DNA of 64,000 nt from positions 1 to 64,000 of the forward strand of contig CALGTK010000186.1 of assembly GCA_937904325.1 (NCBI GenBank), given 5' to 3'. The notes under the pieces were generated by a model. The model saw only the letters and a list, made by a program, of their open reading frames with translations, did no database searches and was not told the origin of the DNA. Made by a program: the position numbers and the translations under genes. Positions 30,588 to 43,130 of the stretch are shown here, piece by piece (the first letter of the stretch is position 1; every line of letters begins with the position of its first letter). The stretch is from an uncultured Planctomyces sp. GTDB lineage: Bacteria; Planctomycetota; Planctomycetia; Planctomycetales; Planctomycetaceae.

Positions 30588-31886
30588 ATGAATGTCACAA
30601 CACAACGGCACGAACAGGTCAAAGTTCGAAAACGCGGCGTCTCACGGCGAGGCTTTCTGCACACCGTTTCGGCAGGAGCACTTGCCGCTGGAACACTCAC
30701 CCTGCGAGACGTGATGTCGCTCCAGGCGGCCGAACTTCGCAAGCAGGGCAAGTCGATGATTCTGCTCTGGATGGGCGGAGGACCTTCTCAGTTCGAGACG
30801 TTCGACCCAAAACCGAACCACGCCAACGGCGGAGAAACAAAAGCCATCTCAACCAGCGTATCAGGAATCCAGATCGCTCAAGGTTGGGAAAAGACCGCCG
30901 CCGTGATAGACGACCTGGCCATCATTCGATCAATGACCAATAAGGAAGGGAGCCATCCGCGAGCGACCTATCAGATGCACACAGGCTACATCCCGTCGGG
31001 TAGTGTCAAGCATCCGAGCCTCGCCGCGTCGATCGCCAAAGAAATATCCGACCCTCAGTTCGAGCTCCCGGCAGTCGTCTCTGTTGGACAAACTCAGGGC
31101 GCCGGATTCCTGGGTGTCCAGTACGAACCGTTCATGGTTCAGGATCCAAGCCGCATGCCGCAGAACGTCGCGACGGGCGTGCCCACAAACCGGTACAGCC
31201 GGCGGCTCGGTCTGCTCGACAGACTTGAAGACGAGTTTGCTGACCGCGGCGGGGAAATCGTCGTGAAAAATCATCGCGACCTTTACGGCAAGACTTCAAA
31301 GATGGTTCTCAGCTCCGATCTGAAAGCCTTCGACATCTCCGACGAGCCCACCTCAATGAAGGAAATGTACGGGGACTCGAACTTCGGCCGAGGCTGCATG
31401 CTGGCTCGCCGCCTGGTTGAAGCTGGAACGACATTCGTAGAGATCTCCTCACGAGGCCAGGGCGGCAACTGGGACACCCACGACAACCTTTATGAACGAG
31501 TCGGCAACCTGAGTGCTTCCATCGATCCGGCGACAGCGGGGCTTGTTGCGGACCTTAAAGATCGCGGCCTGCTCGAAAATACGCTCGTCGTGTGGATGGG
31601 CGAATTCGGCCGGACGCCACGCATCAATCCGCGCGGCGGCCGCGACCACTATCCCCGGGTTTTCAACGCGGCGATGGCCGGTTGCGGGATCAAAGGTGGC
31701 CAGGTCATCGGTTCCTCAACCGCCGACGGAACTGCCGTCGCTGACGATCCCGTTACCGCCAACGACCTGTTCTGCACAATCTGCAAGAGCCTCGACGTCG
31801 ATCCTCGCAAAGAAAACATGAGCCCGCTGGGGCGTCCCATGAAAATCGTCGACGGTGGAGCTCCCGTCGAAAAACTCTTTGCTTAG
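30588..31886 (+). CDS. DUF1501 domain protein, Tat signal
   Basis: SRRGFLHTVSAGALAAG; 'LLWMGGGPSQFETFDPKP', 'VWMGEFGRTPRINPRGGRDHYPRVFNAAMAGCGIKGGQVIGSS'. Confidence 0.94.
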   Translation: MNVTTQRHEQVKVRKRGVSRRGFLHTVSAGALAAGTLTLRDVMSLQAAELRKQGKSMILLWMGGGPSQFETFDPKPNHANGGETKAISTSVSGIQIAQGWEKTAAVIDDLAIIRSMTNKEGSHPRATYQMHTGYIPSGSVKHPSLAASIAKEISDPQFELPAVVSVGQTQGAGFLGVQYEPFMVQDPSRMPQNVATGVPTNRYSRRLGLLDRLEDEFADRGGEIVVKNHRDLYGKTSKMVLSSDLKAFDISDEPTSMKEMYGDSNFGRGCMLARRLVEAGTTFVEISSRGQGGNWDTHDNLYERVGNLSASIDPATAGLVADLKDRGLLENTLVVWMGEFGRTPRINPRGGRDHYPRVFNAAMAGCGIKGGQVIGSSTADGTAVADDPVTANDLFCTICKSLDVDPRKENMSPLGRPMKIVDGGAPVEKLFA

Positions 31887-32255
31887 AATCGCTTCGAAAC
31901 ACGTCCCACGTTTTCCGTGGCACGCGACTCAGTCACGTCCGCTCTGCCAGGGACGTTCGGCAGAAAATGTATAGCCGCTCAGTCAGCCAGTTGCTCACAT
32001 GTCAACCTTTTATCCAGCCTGTGCAGGAAAGCCGTAAAATTGCCTCGTCCCTGGTCGCAATAACACCGCGACGTTACCTGATTCGAGCCGGCAGAGATCC
32101 GTGTGTTCTGCCGAATTGGACATTCCCCGGCAGGAACTGGCCATGAGTCATCTTTGCTGTGCGTTTCTTCTCCTGGCATGATTGTCGGCCGTTGGCGTTC
32201 GCGTTGAGGTTCTGGCGCGCGACCGATTTACTCGGCGTTGGATTCCCGATCATTC

Positions 32256-32598
32256 AGAAGCTCTGACCCGAACGCCGAAATCGTCGTCTGGAGCGACATA
32301 TTCGACCCGTTCCACAACGCGGGCGACAACTACTGGTGACGCGTGGGACTACGAAGGGTTCATGTGAAGGCGTCAACAAGAGCGTTTCCATCGTGAATTG
32401 GAACCAGCGAGTCCGCAAAGAGAGGGCACCACCCAATCATCGCCACTTATTACCACTGGGGCGTCAACTGGAAAAACGTCGTCAATGCCTGACTCGGCAC
32501 AACCGACCGTATCTCCAGCGTCGACGGAATCATGTACACTAACGTAATCAAATAACTACGACGTTGAAGAATTCATCCAGCTCGTCAACCTGGACTGA
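32256..32598 (+). pseudogene. Decayed C-terminus of a glycoside-hydrolase-like protein
   Basis: Broken frames give SSDPNAEIVVWSDIFDPFHNAGDNYW* / GSCEGVNKSVSIVNWN / PIIATYYHWGVNWKNVVNA* / VDGIMYTNVIK / NYDVEEFIQLVNLD*. Confidence 0.6.
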
Positions 32599-32866
32599 TG
32601 GCTCGGATCGAATTCGTCATGCCGATCAAGAACGAACAGCAGTTGTGAGTAGCTGAAGCATCCTCTCAAAGTTGACAGGGGCTCGATTCAGCCCAGACTC
32701 AATGGTAGAAACACGCAGAAAGCGTGAGATCGATAGTTGTCCCTGCCTCAGACGAACTTCGCAGCGCCTCACTCTGTGGATTAGCCTGCCGGTTTCGCAG
32801 AACCCTACCTTGAAGTTTTAGAATAACTTAGCCGAATTACCCCTTATCGTTTTGGAGAATACGACC

Positions 32867-33985
32867 ATGAAGAAGCACTTGCTTACGACATTCGCATTAC
32901 TGGCGGTGTTGGCGTTATCGTCGATTGCAAACGCCGCAAACCTCTGGCAGCTGAAAACTGGAACGCCTGATCTGAAATCAGCTGGAACACTGACGTTCGG
33001 ACCTGATGGCATCATTTTTGTCGGCGACCAGAAAGGGGCAGCCGTCTTTGCCATCGATACTGCCGACGAAAAAGGGAAGGCTGCGGGAGTTTCGCTCAAT
33101 GTGGCAGGCGTGGCCGGCCAAGTGGCGAAGGCTCTCAACGTTTCCGCAAAGGACGTGACCGTTAACGACCTCGCGGTCAATCCGGCAACCGGTCGAACAT
33201 TCCTGGCCGTCACCAAGGGCAGCGGCTCGGACGCTTCACCGGCACTCGTCAAAGTTGATACCACGGGAACTTTCAGTGAAGTCTCACTGAACGATATCGG
33301 TTTTTCGAAAGTCGCACTGCCCAACGCTCCGGCAGACAAGGCCATTCCATCGCGCCGCGGCCCGAGGAATTCTCGCAACGATGCAATTACTGATCTCGCT
33401 TACGTAGACGGCCGCGTGATTGTCTCGGGGCTCGCCGCCAGTAACGAAGGCCGAATGGGTTCGACGATTCGTGAAATCGACTTCCCTTTTGTGGAAGCTG
33501 ACCAGGGCTCACGGATCGAAATTTTCCATGGAGCACACGGTCGCAGCGAAGATCACTCGGCCATCCGAACGTTCGTCCCGTTCAACATCAACGGCGAACC
33601 GACCCTCCTGGCAGGATACGTCTGCACTCCTCTCGTAAAGTTCCCTCTGTCGAGCCTGAAGGCCGGTAAGAAGACTGTCGGTACGACGGTCGCTGAACTG
33701 GGCAACCGCAATCGTCCGCTGGACATGATCGTCTACGCGAAGGACGGCAAGGATTTTCTGCTGCTTGCGAACAGCGCTCGAGGCGTGATGAAAATCAGTA
33801 CCGAAGACATCGCGACGAATGAAGGACTCAGCAATAAAGTCAGCGGTACTGCAGGTCAAACTTACGACACCATTGCATCGTTGCAGGGCGTCGTACAGCT
33901 CGACAAGTTGAACCCAACGACCGCCATCGTACTGATTCAGACCGAAAGCGGAGCCATGCAGTTGAAGTCAGTCGAACTTCCGTAA
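32867..33985 (+). CDS. Secreted protein with propeller-like repeats, function unknown
   Basis: Signal peptide MKKHLLTTFALLAVLALSSIANAA; 'LTFGPDGIIFVGDQKGAAVFAIDT', 'VNDLAVNPATGRTFLAVTKGSG'. Confidence 0.8.
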   Translation: MKKHLLTTFALLAVLALSSIANAANLWQLKTGTPDLKSAGTLTFGPDGIIFVGDQKGAAVFAIDTADEKGKAAGVSLNVAGVAGQVAKALNVSAKDVTVNDLAVNPATGRTFLAVTKGSGSDASPALVKVDTTGTFSEVSLNDIGFSKVALPNAPADKAIPSRRGPRNSRNDAITDLAYVDGRVIVSGLAASNEGRMGSTIREIDFPFVEADQGSRIEIFHGAHGRSEDHSAIRTFVPFNINGEPTLLAGYVCTPLVKFPLSSLKAGKKTVGTTVAELGNRNRPLDMIVYAKDGKDFLLLANSARGVMKISTEDIATNEGLSNKVSGTAGQTYDTIASLQGVVQLDKLNPTTAIVLIQTESGAMQLKSVELP

Positions 33986-34122
33986 CGATTAGTTCAGTCC
34001 GAATTTTTCCAGCTCTGCGGCCGTTCGACTGGTCGGTCACAGAGCTGTTTTCGTAACCCCAAGCGCCAGCGAGGGATCAAGCCATTCTCCCTCGCTAACG
34101 CGTCGAGTCATTATCTGCGTGG

Positions 34123-34914
34123 CTACAATCTTTGAATGCGCATCCCACCATCCAGGTACAAAACCTGTCCCGTCGCGTAGGGGATGTCGCCTCGAACGAG
34201 CGTGGCAACGGCTCGACCAATGTCTTCCGGTTCACCCCAACGTTTTTCAAGAGCCAGACCGTCCTCAAACATGCGGTCGTATTTTTCCATCACTCCAGAC
34301 GTCATGTCGGACCGAATGATACCAGGCTGAATCTCGTAGACACGGATTCCGAAATCAGCCAGTCGGGTCGCCCACAGCTTTGTCGCCATGCCAGTCGCCG
34401 CTTTTGTCAGGCAATAGTCGCCGCGGTTCGTTGAGACAAACTCGGCGGAGATCGATGACACGTTGACGATACACGGTTCGGTTTCAAGGCTGGCGCCGAG
34501 TAAATCGATCATGAAGTTTGCGGCGAGTTGCGTCAAAAAATACGGCCCCTTCAGATTGACGGAGACAACCCGGTCGAAACTTTCCTCGTCGGCCTCAAGC
34601 AGATCTTTCCGGCCGGGAGACGTGATTCCGGCATTGTTGATCAGCACATCCATCCGACTGAATTTGTCTTTCACTTTCTGGACGATCGATGCACGATCTG
34701 ATCCCGAACTAACGTCTCCCTGACAGTAAACAACTTCAGTACCAGCATCGCGAAACGCCGTCAGCACATCGGCGACCTGGTCTGCGGATCGGACACCGTT
34801 CAAAGCCAGCGAATAGCCATCACTGGCCAGCGACTTTGCGATCCCCAGCCCAATCCCTCTCGCCCCCCCCGTAATCAGAGCAACTGGTTTATCTGAAGAC
34901 ATCACAGGCCTCAT
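34123..34914 (-). CDS. Short-chain dehydrogenase/reductase, 3-ketoacyl-ACP reductase-like
   Basis: 'ALITGGARGIGLGIAKSLASDGY', 'VLINNAGITS', Y-x3-K 'YCLTKAA', 'YATGQVLYLDGGMRI'. Confidence 0.92.
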   Translation of the reverse strand: MRPVMSSDKPVALITGGARGIGLGIAKSLASDGYSLALNGVRSADQVADVLTAFRDAGTEVVYCQGDVSSGSDRASIVQKVKDKFSRMDVLINNAGITSPGRKDLLEADEESFDRVVSVNLKGPYFLTQLAANFMIDLLGASLETEPCIVNVSSISAEFVSTNRGDYCLTKAATGMATKLWATRLADFGIRVYEIQPGIIRSDMTSGVMEKYDRMFEDGLALEKRWGEPEDIGRAVATLVRGDIPYATGQVLYLDGGMRIQRL

Positions 34915-34964
34915 TCAGAATCAAGACGGCAGGGTACACCTTGAATCACCTTAGAACTAAGACT

Positions 34965-34982
34965 GGTGCGTCAATACGCACC
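34965..34982. repeat. REP-like hairpin GGTGCGT-CAAT-ACGCACC
   Basis: 7-bp perfect stem, 4-nt loop; intergenic between the SDR gene and alaS. Confidence 0.55.
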
Positions 34983-35072
34983 CTACGTTATCTCACCCTG
35001 GGGTTCTGTCCGTTTCCTCGACGTGAACTCAGATTTCTCTGCGATTTCGAAACTTTTCAGAGCACAACAAAC

Positions 35073-37676
<2,604 letters not shown>

Positions 37677-37940
37677 GGCATCTTTTCCGAGGCAACAATA
37701 ATCCCAGCATGGCTGGTCAGCGAGAATCAAAGAGCGTCTTCAGACCTCACGCAATGGTGCGAAGGTAAGAAGCGAAACTCTTTCACTGGCACTTTGTCGC
37801 GGCATGATAGTGTCGTGAGGTCCGGCATCAAACCGGCTGTGGATCCGCCTGTTTTTGCCGATCGACAATACGGATTTGACGCGAGAAACGGTCTCGCCAT
37901 ACTGGAGTCTCAGTCCTCCTTGAAATTCTCCAAAGGGAAA

Positions 37941-38026
37941 GGAACACAGAGATCACCGCGGGTTCGCAGAGTAAAGGAGATATTGCCTTACCTCTGCGAA
38001 GTCTCCCTCGGCGGCCTCTACGTTCA
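37941..38026. repeat. Imperfect inverted repeat (GAACACAGAG...TTCGCAGAG / CTCTGCGAA...CTCTACGTTC) upstream of a DUF1549 gene
   Basis: 9-bp perfect inner arms TTCGCAGAG/CTCTGCGAA; outer arms match at 8 of 10 positions. Confidence 0.5.
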
Positions 38027-38035
38027 AAAGTCAGC

Positions 38036-40462
38036 ATGATCAAGAACGTTTTGCTCTTTGTCGTCGGGACGTCGCTCGCAGCCGAAGCGTCAGCACAGCA
38101 GAAACCGCTCGACTTCGCGCACCAGATCGCCCCAATCCTGAAGCGGCACTGTGTCGAGTGCCACGGCGGCGACAATGCAAAAGGTGGATTCTCACTGAAT
38201 ACTCGCGAGCTGTTCCTCGAAAATGACATGGCTGCGCCGGGTAAGCCGGGTGAATCCCACTTTCTGGAACTGGTCGGTTCGGCTGATCCGGACGCGCAGA
38301 TGCCTCCGAAAGGAAAACCTCGGTTGCCGGTCGAGCAGATCACGCTGCTGAAAGCCTGGATCAAAGCAGGCATGAAGTGGGACGCCGGTATCACGTTCGC
38401 CACGAAGAAATACGAACCGCCGCTTCATCCACGTCGCCCCGCGTTGCCGCCGGTCGTCAAAGGTCGTGCCAACTCCGTTGACCGAATTATCGATGCGTAC
38501 TTCGCACAGAACCTGCAGCTTCGGCCAGCGGCGATCAGCGATGCAGCATTTCTGCGACGAGTTCATCTCGACCTGGTCGGTTTGCTGCCGACTCCGCAAG
38601 AGCTGAGCGACTTCCTCTCCGACCGCGCGCCGAACAAACGAACGAAGATGATTGACACACTACTGGCTGATGAGATTCGCTACACCGAGCACTGGCTCAC
38701 CTTCTGGAACGACCTGCTTCGTAATGATTACGGCGGAACAGGATTCATCACCGGCGGGCGTAAACAGGTTAGCGGATGGTTGTACGAATCGCTGATCGAC
38801 AACAAGCCGTACGACCAAATGGCTCGCGAACTAATCTCCCCTCCGACGCCAGCAAGTCGTGGCTACATCGACGGTATCAAGTGGCGAGGCGAAGTCAGCG
38901 CGGGGCAGACAATCGAGATTCAGTTTGCTCAAAGCGTAGCTCAGTCGTTCCTCGGCATTAATATGAAGTGTGCCTCGTGCCACGACAGTTTCATTGATCG
39001 CTGGAAACTCAGCGAGGCGTATGGACTGGCGGCGATTTACTCCAGTCGCCCGCTCGACATTCACCGCTGCGACAAGCCAACCGGCGAGACGGCACAAGCA
39101 TCGTGGCTGTTCCCGGAACTCGGACAGGTCGATGCAAAGGCTGCACCGGCAGAACGTCTCTCTCAACTGGCCAGTTTGATGACACACCCGGAGAATGGGC
39201 GATTTACGCGGACCATCGTCAACCGACTGTGGGCTCAGTTGATGGGACGCGGCATTGTCCACCCGCTCGACGCTATGCAGACTGAACCGTGGAACGAAAA
39301 CCTGCTCGACTATCTGGCGATCCACCTGCAGGACAATGCTTACGACCTGAAGTCAGTGCTCACGTTGATTGCCAACTCGCAAGCCTACCAGTCCGAGGTT
39401 GAAACACTTACACAGGACGCCGACGTTTCCGGATACATCTTTGCCGGTCCGCGCACCAAACGGATGACTGCCGAACAATTTGTCGACTCGCTCTGGCAGT
39501 TAACCGATTCGGCACCGAAGGCGTTCGACGCCCCTGTTTCGCGAGGCAAAGTTGATCCAGCTGAAGTCGCCGCCACAACAGTCTCCGCGGAATGGATCTG
39601 GGGCGACTCTGCGAACGGCGGCGTTCCAGAAGCGGGAGAACAGCTCGCGTTTTACACAACGTTCAAGATCGATAAACCAGTGCAATCGGCTGGCGCGATC
39701 GTCACATGCGACAACGAGTTTGCTCTGAATGTGAATTCAAAAGAGATCACAAAAGGCAACAAGTGGACACAGCTTGGAGCGGCAACAATCACGACCGTAC
39801 TGAAGCAGGGTGAAAACACGATCGTGATTCTTGGAAAGAACGCCGGTGACACTCCTAACCTGGCTGGGCTGTTCTTCGAAGCGAAGATCAATTTCGTGGA
39901 TGGAGAATCTCTTACCATCAAATCAGACAAGTCCTGGCAGTTCGCAGCGAAGTTCCCAGCAAAAGCACCGGTGCGACGCTGGACGCTGAAGGATTTGAAT
40001 TGGCAACCCGTGACGGTTGTGCCGGCCATCGACGCTTGGACAAAAGCGATCGCCGCTGTCGCACGCGAGCAACTCGTTCGAGCTTCGCGAGGCTCGGCAC
40101 TCAAGGTCCGAGCGGCGTTGCTGAAAAGCGACTTTCTGATGCGCAGCCTCGGCCGACCGAACCGGGACCAGATTGTCTCGTCACGCCCGAACGACCTGAC
40201 AACTCTGGAAGCAATCGACCTGTCCAACAACGAAAGCGTAGCGAAGGCACTCGCTCGAGGCGGCCAGAGGCTCTCGGATCAGGACTGGCAAGGCCAGAAC
40301 GACCTCATCGACTATTTGTTTGCATCAACACTGACTCGGCTACCTGGCGAATCAGAACAAACAGCCGCGAGAAAGGCACTCGGCGACAATGCGACGTCCG
40401 AGCAAGTGGAAGACCTGCTCTGGGCACTATGCATGACGCCTGAGTTCCTGCTGATTCGATAG
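38036..40462 (+). CDS. PSCyt1/DUF1549/DUF1553 domain protein with c-type heme motif
   Basis: 'LKRHCVECHGGDNAKGGFSL' (CxxCH), 'MKCASCHDSFIDRWKL', 'IVNRLWAQLMGRGIVHPLDA'. Confidence 0.94.
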   Translation: MIKNVLLFVVGTSLAAEASAQQKPLDFAHQIAPILKRHCVECHGGDNAKGGFSLNTRELFLENDMAAPGKPGESHFLELVGSADPDAQMPPKGKPRLPVEQITLLKAWIKAGMKWDAGITFATKKYEPPLHPRRPALPPVVKGRANSVDRIIDAYFAQNLQLRPAAISDAAFLRRVHLDLVGLLPTPQELSDFLSDRAPNKRTKMIDTLLADEIRYTEHWLTFWNDLLRNDYGGTGFITGGRKQVSGWLYESLIDNKPYDQMARELISPPTPASRGYIDGIKWRGEVSAGQTIEIQFAQSVAQSFLGINMKCASCHDSFIDRWKLSEAYGLAAIYSSRPLDIHRCDKPTGETAQASWLFPELGQVDAKAAPAERLSQLASLMTHPENGRFTRTIVNRLWAQLMGRGIVHPLDAMQTEPWNENLLDYLAIHLQDNAYDLKSVLTLIANSQAYQSEVETLTQDADVSGYIFAGPRTKRMTAEQFVDSLWQLTDSAPKAFDAPVSRGKVDPAEVAATTVSAEWIWGDSANGGVPEAGEQLAFYTTFKIDKPVQSAGAIVTCDNEFALNVNSKEITKGNKWTQLGAATITTVLKQGENTIVILGKNAGDTPNLAGLFFEAKINFVDGESLTIKSDKSWQFAAKFPAKAPVRRWTLKDLNWQPVTVVPAIDAWTKAIAAVAREQLVRASRGSALKVRAALLKSDFLMRSLGRPNRDQIVSSRPNDLTTLEAIDLSNNESVAKALARGGQRLSDQDWQGQNDLIDYLFASTLTRLPGESEQTAARKALGDNATSEQVEDLLWALCMTPEFLLIR

Positions 40463-40517
40463 GCCGAAGAATTTCGTCGGCCATTAAGATGAATTACAAA
40501 GACAAGAAGAGACAGCC

Positions 40518-41972
40518 ATGAATTTTGAGCATGCCCCATCAACACCGGACCACATCGTTCGCAGAGACTTTGTAAAACAACTCGCAGCTGCTGGTGCCGC
40601 ATCTCTGCTGGCTGGTGAACCACAGTCTTTGACCGCTGCTGAGCATGGCTTCGAACAGCCTGAAGCGACCGCCGATTCATGCATCCTGATCTGGATGGGC
40701 GGAGGCATGGCGGCTCCGGATACGTTCGATCCGAAACGGTATTCGCCGTTTAAGGAAGGCCTCGAAGTCAGCAGTATGCTAAGCACCTTTCCGGCCATCG
40801 ACACCGTCGTCGACAATATCAAAATCTGCGAAGGCCTTGAAAACATCGGTCAGGTCATGGACCGAGCAACGCTGATTCGCTCGGCCGTACAGCCGGACCT
40901 GGGCAGTATTCTGCACTCGCGACATCAGTACCACTGGCATACCGGTTACGTTCCGCCACAGACTGTCGCCTGTCCACACCTGGGAGCATGGATGGCAAAG
41001 GTGCTCGGACCGAACAATCCGGTCATTCCACCGTTCATCAACATCGGCCAGCGGCTGGAGGGAGTCGGAGAGAAGGAAGAGCTGAAGGCCTTCACGACAG
41101 CGGGCTTCTTTGGCAGCGAGTTTGGCCCGATGAACCTGCCCTACCCCGAACAGGCATCCCAGTCTGTTCAGCCTCCGAAAGGCATGACGGCCGGCCGTTT
41201 TTCCAACCGTCACAAGCTCTTCCGGGAACTCGTCAAATCCGGCCCGCTGCAAGAACGCGCCAGCGACTATCAACAGGACTCGATGGTTCGTTCTCTTGAA
41301 AACGCCTACCGGTTGCTCAGCTCGAAAGACCGCGAAGCCTTCGACATCGAACTCGAACCGAAAGCAAGTCGCGAGATCTACAACACCGGTCGATTTGGAC
41401 GCGGCTGCCTGCTCGCGCGACGCCTGGTGGAATCCGGAGCCCGGTTTGTCGAAGTCACCACCGAGTACGTCCCGTTTCTGCACTGGGACACGCACAACAG
41501 CGGCCACGACACCGTGGCCAGAATGCACAGCGAAATGGATCGACCGATCGCTCAATTGATCCTCGACCTTGAAGCCAGCGGCCTGCTTGATCGAACTCTG
41601 GTCATCATCGCATCCGAATTCAGCCGCGACGCGTTGATCGAGGGCAAACCAGGATCAAATGCCAACGATCAGGCAACGTTCAAAGTCGACAAGATCACCG
41701 AAAAGAAACACTACGGACTGCACCGTCACTTCACCGGCGGAACAAGCGTGGTGATGTTCGGCGGCGGCGTGAAGAAAGGATTCCTCTACGGAAAAACCGC
41801 CGATGAGCGACCGCTTATCGCCATTGAAAATCCCGTCTCCGTCACCGACCTCCACGCCACCATCATGACCGCAATGGGCATCAGCCCCAAAACCGCCTAC
41901 GACATCGAAGGCCGCCCATTCTACGTCACCCCGGACGGCAAAGGAAAACCGGTAATGGACATCTTTAGTTAG
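40518..41972 (+). CDS. DUF1501 domain protein, Tat-like signal
   Basis: IVRRDFVKQLAAAGAASLLAGE; 'ILIWMGGGMAAPDTFDPKRYSPF', 'VIIASEFSRDAL', 'YGLHRHFTGGTSVVMFGGGVKKGFLYG'. Confidence 0.93.
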   Translation: MNFEHAPSTPDHIVRRDFVKQLAAAGAASLLAGEPQSLTAAEHGFEQPEATADSCILIWMGGGMAAPDTFDPKRYSPFKEGLEVSSMLSTFPAIDTVVDNIKICEGLENIGQVMDRATLIRSAVQPDLGSILHSRHQYHWHTGYVPPQTVACPHLGAWMAKVLGPNNPVIPPFINIGQRLEGVGEKEELKAFTTAGFFGSEFGPMNLPYPEQASQSVQPPKGMTAGRFSNRHKLFRELVKSGPLQERASDYQQDSMVRSLENAYRLLSSKDREAFDIELEPKASREIYNTGRFGRGCLLARRLVESGARFVEVTTEYVPFLHWDTHNSGHDTVARMHSEMDRPIAQLILDLEASGLLDRTLVIIASEFSRDALIEGKPGSNANDQATFKVDKITEKKHYGLHRHFTGGTSVVMFGGGVKKGFLYGKTADERPLIAIENPVSVTDLHATIMTAMGISPKTAYDIEGRPFYVTPDGKGKPVMDIFS

Positions 41973-41974
41973 AA

Positions 41975-42994
41975 CTAATGCGAATTGTTTGCATTGAGCA
42001 GTTTCAGCATCTTCCTTCCAAGAGCGTCGCCAATCAGAAAGTAGCTTTCAGCATTGCCGAACCAGTGGTGGCCGTGGCTGACGTTTGGTGATTGATCGGC
42101 TGGTCGCGCGAAGTTGGCGGTCGGTGCAAAGGCTACCGTCCCTTTGAACTCCTCGCGTGACGCTGCGGACTTTTGAGCCTTTCTAATTGCCAGCATACTG
42201 TCGTTGGCTTTGGGGCCGCCGTTTCCGAGTTCGCCGATCACAACCGGCAACATCGATTGTTTGAATTCAGCTCGGACGTCGTGGATAAGATGAACGAGGT
42301 TCTGTTCGTACTCGGTCCGAGCTTTCTCGTCGAACATATCGTTCCAACCCTGCATCCAGACGAACCCTGAGATGTTCAGCTTTCGGTCAGCCAGTGACGG
42401 AAATTCAGTGCTGACGTTGTTCAATGCTTCGCGAACCTCTTGGATCATCTGTTTGTAGTAAGGCCCCGTTTCTCCGCCGGCACTCGGAGGCCGAAAGTCT
42501 TTGAACAAACTCTTGCCGCCCCACGCCGTTTTGATCAACAGGACTGGCTCTTCGAAGGCTGATCCGGCCACGTGGCCAAACTGAAACTCCGGGCCGATGT
42601 GATGCTTCCCCGGATAGCCTGCAAAGCCGATCGACAGTCCACCCTTCTTTGTCTCATGACGAGTTTTGAATCGGACAAACACATCGTCGCGCACGATCCA
42701 GTTTCCGACGGCGTCTTTGAGTTGCGAAAACTGTGCAGCCTTCTTTGGGTCGCTCATTACTCGCTGCAGAGTTCCCTTGCCGCCGTTGTAGTATTTGGGA
42801 TGGTCGAGATCGACGACGCCCTGCCCTTCCATGTTTGATTGCCCGGCGAGAATGAAAACACGTACCGGAGACGGTTCCTCGGCGGTCGCTGGACCACTCA
42901 TTACCGAAAAAATGATTAACAGCAGTGGCAGGCTGATTGAGATAATCGGATTCACGCCATTATTCTCCAAAGAATGATTGTCCAGTCTCGCCAT
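41975..42994 (-). CDS. Sialate O-acetylesterase-like (SASA) carbohydrate esterase
   Basis: 'VFILAGQSNMEGQGV', 'LLIKTAWGGKSL', 'FVWMQGWNDMFD', 'VIGELGNGG'. Confidence 0.9.
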   Translation of the reverse strand: MARLDNHSLENNGVNPIISISLPLLLIIFSVMSGPATAEEPSPVRVFILAGQSNMEGQGVVDLDHPKYYNGGKGTLQRVMSDPKKAAQFSQLKDAVGNWIVRDDVFVRFKTRHETKKGGLSIGFAGYPGKHHIGPEFQFGHVAGSAFEEPVLLIKTAWGGKSLFKDFRPPSAGGETGPYYKQMIQEVREALNNVSTEFPSLADRKLNISGFVWMQGWNDMFDEKARTEYEQNLVHLIHDVRAEFKQSMLPVVIGELGNGGPKANDSMLAIRKAQKSAASREEFKGTVAFAPTANFARPADQSPNVSHGHHWFGNAESYFLIGDALGRKMLKLLNANNSH

Positions 42995-43130
42995 CCGGGT
43001 AGCACGCAGTCACCTGGGAACTCTACTCTGGAGACTTTCTTTCCGGCAGTCTGGCCGTCGCCTTCGTACAGGCCGACTGGCAGCGTCTCATTGTTCCGTT
43101 TTCGTTCTCACATTCTCAATTGACTCATCC

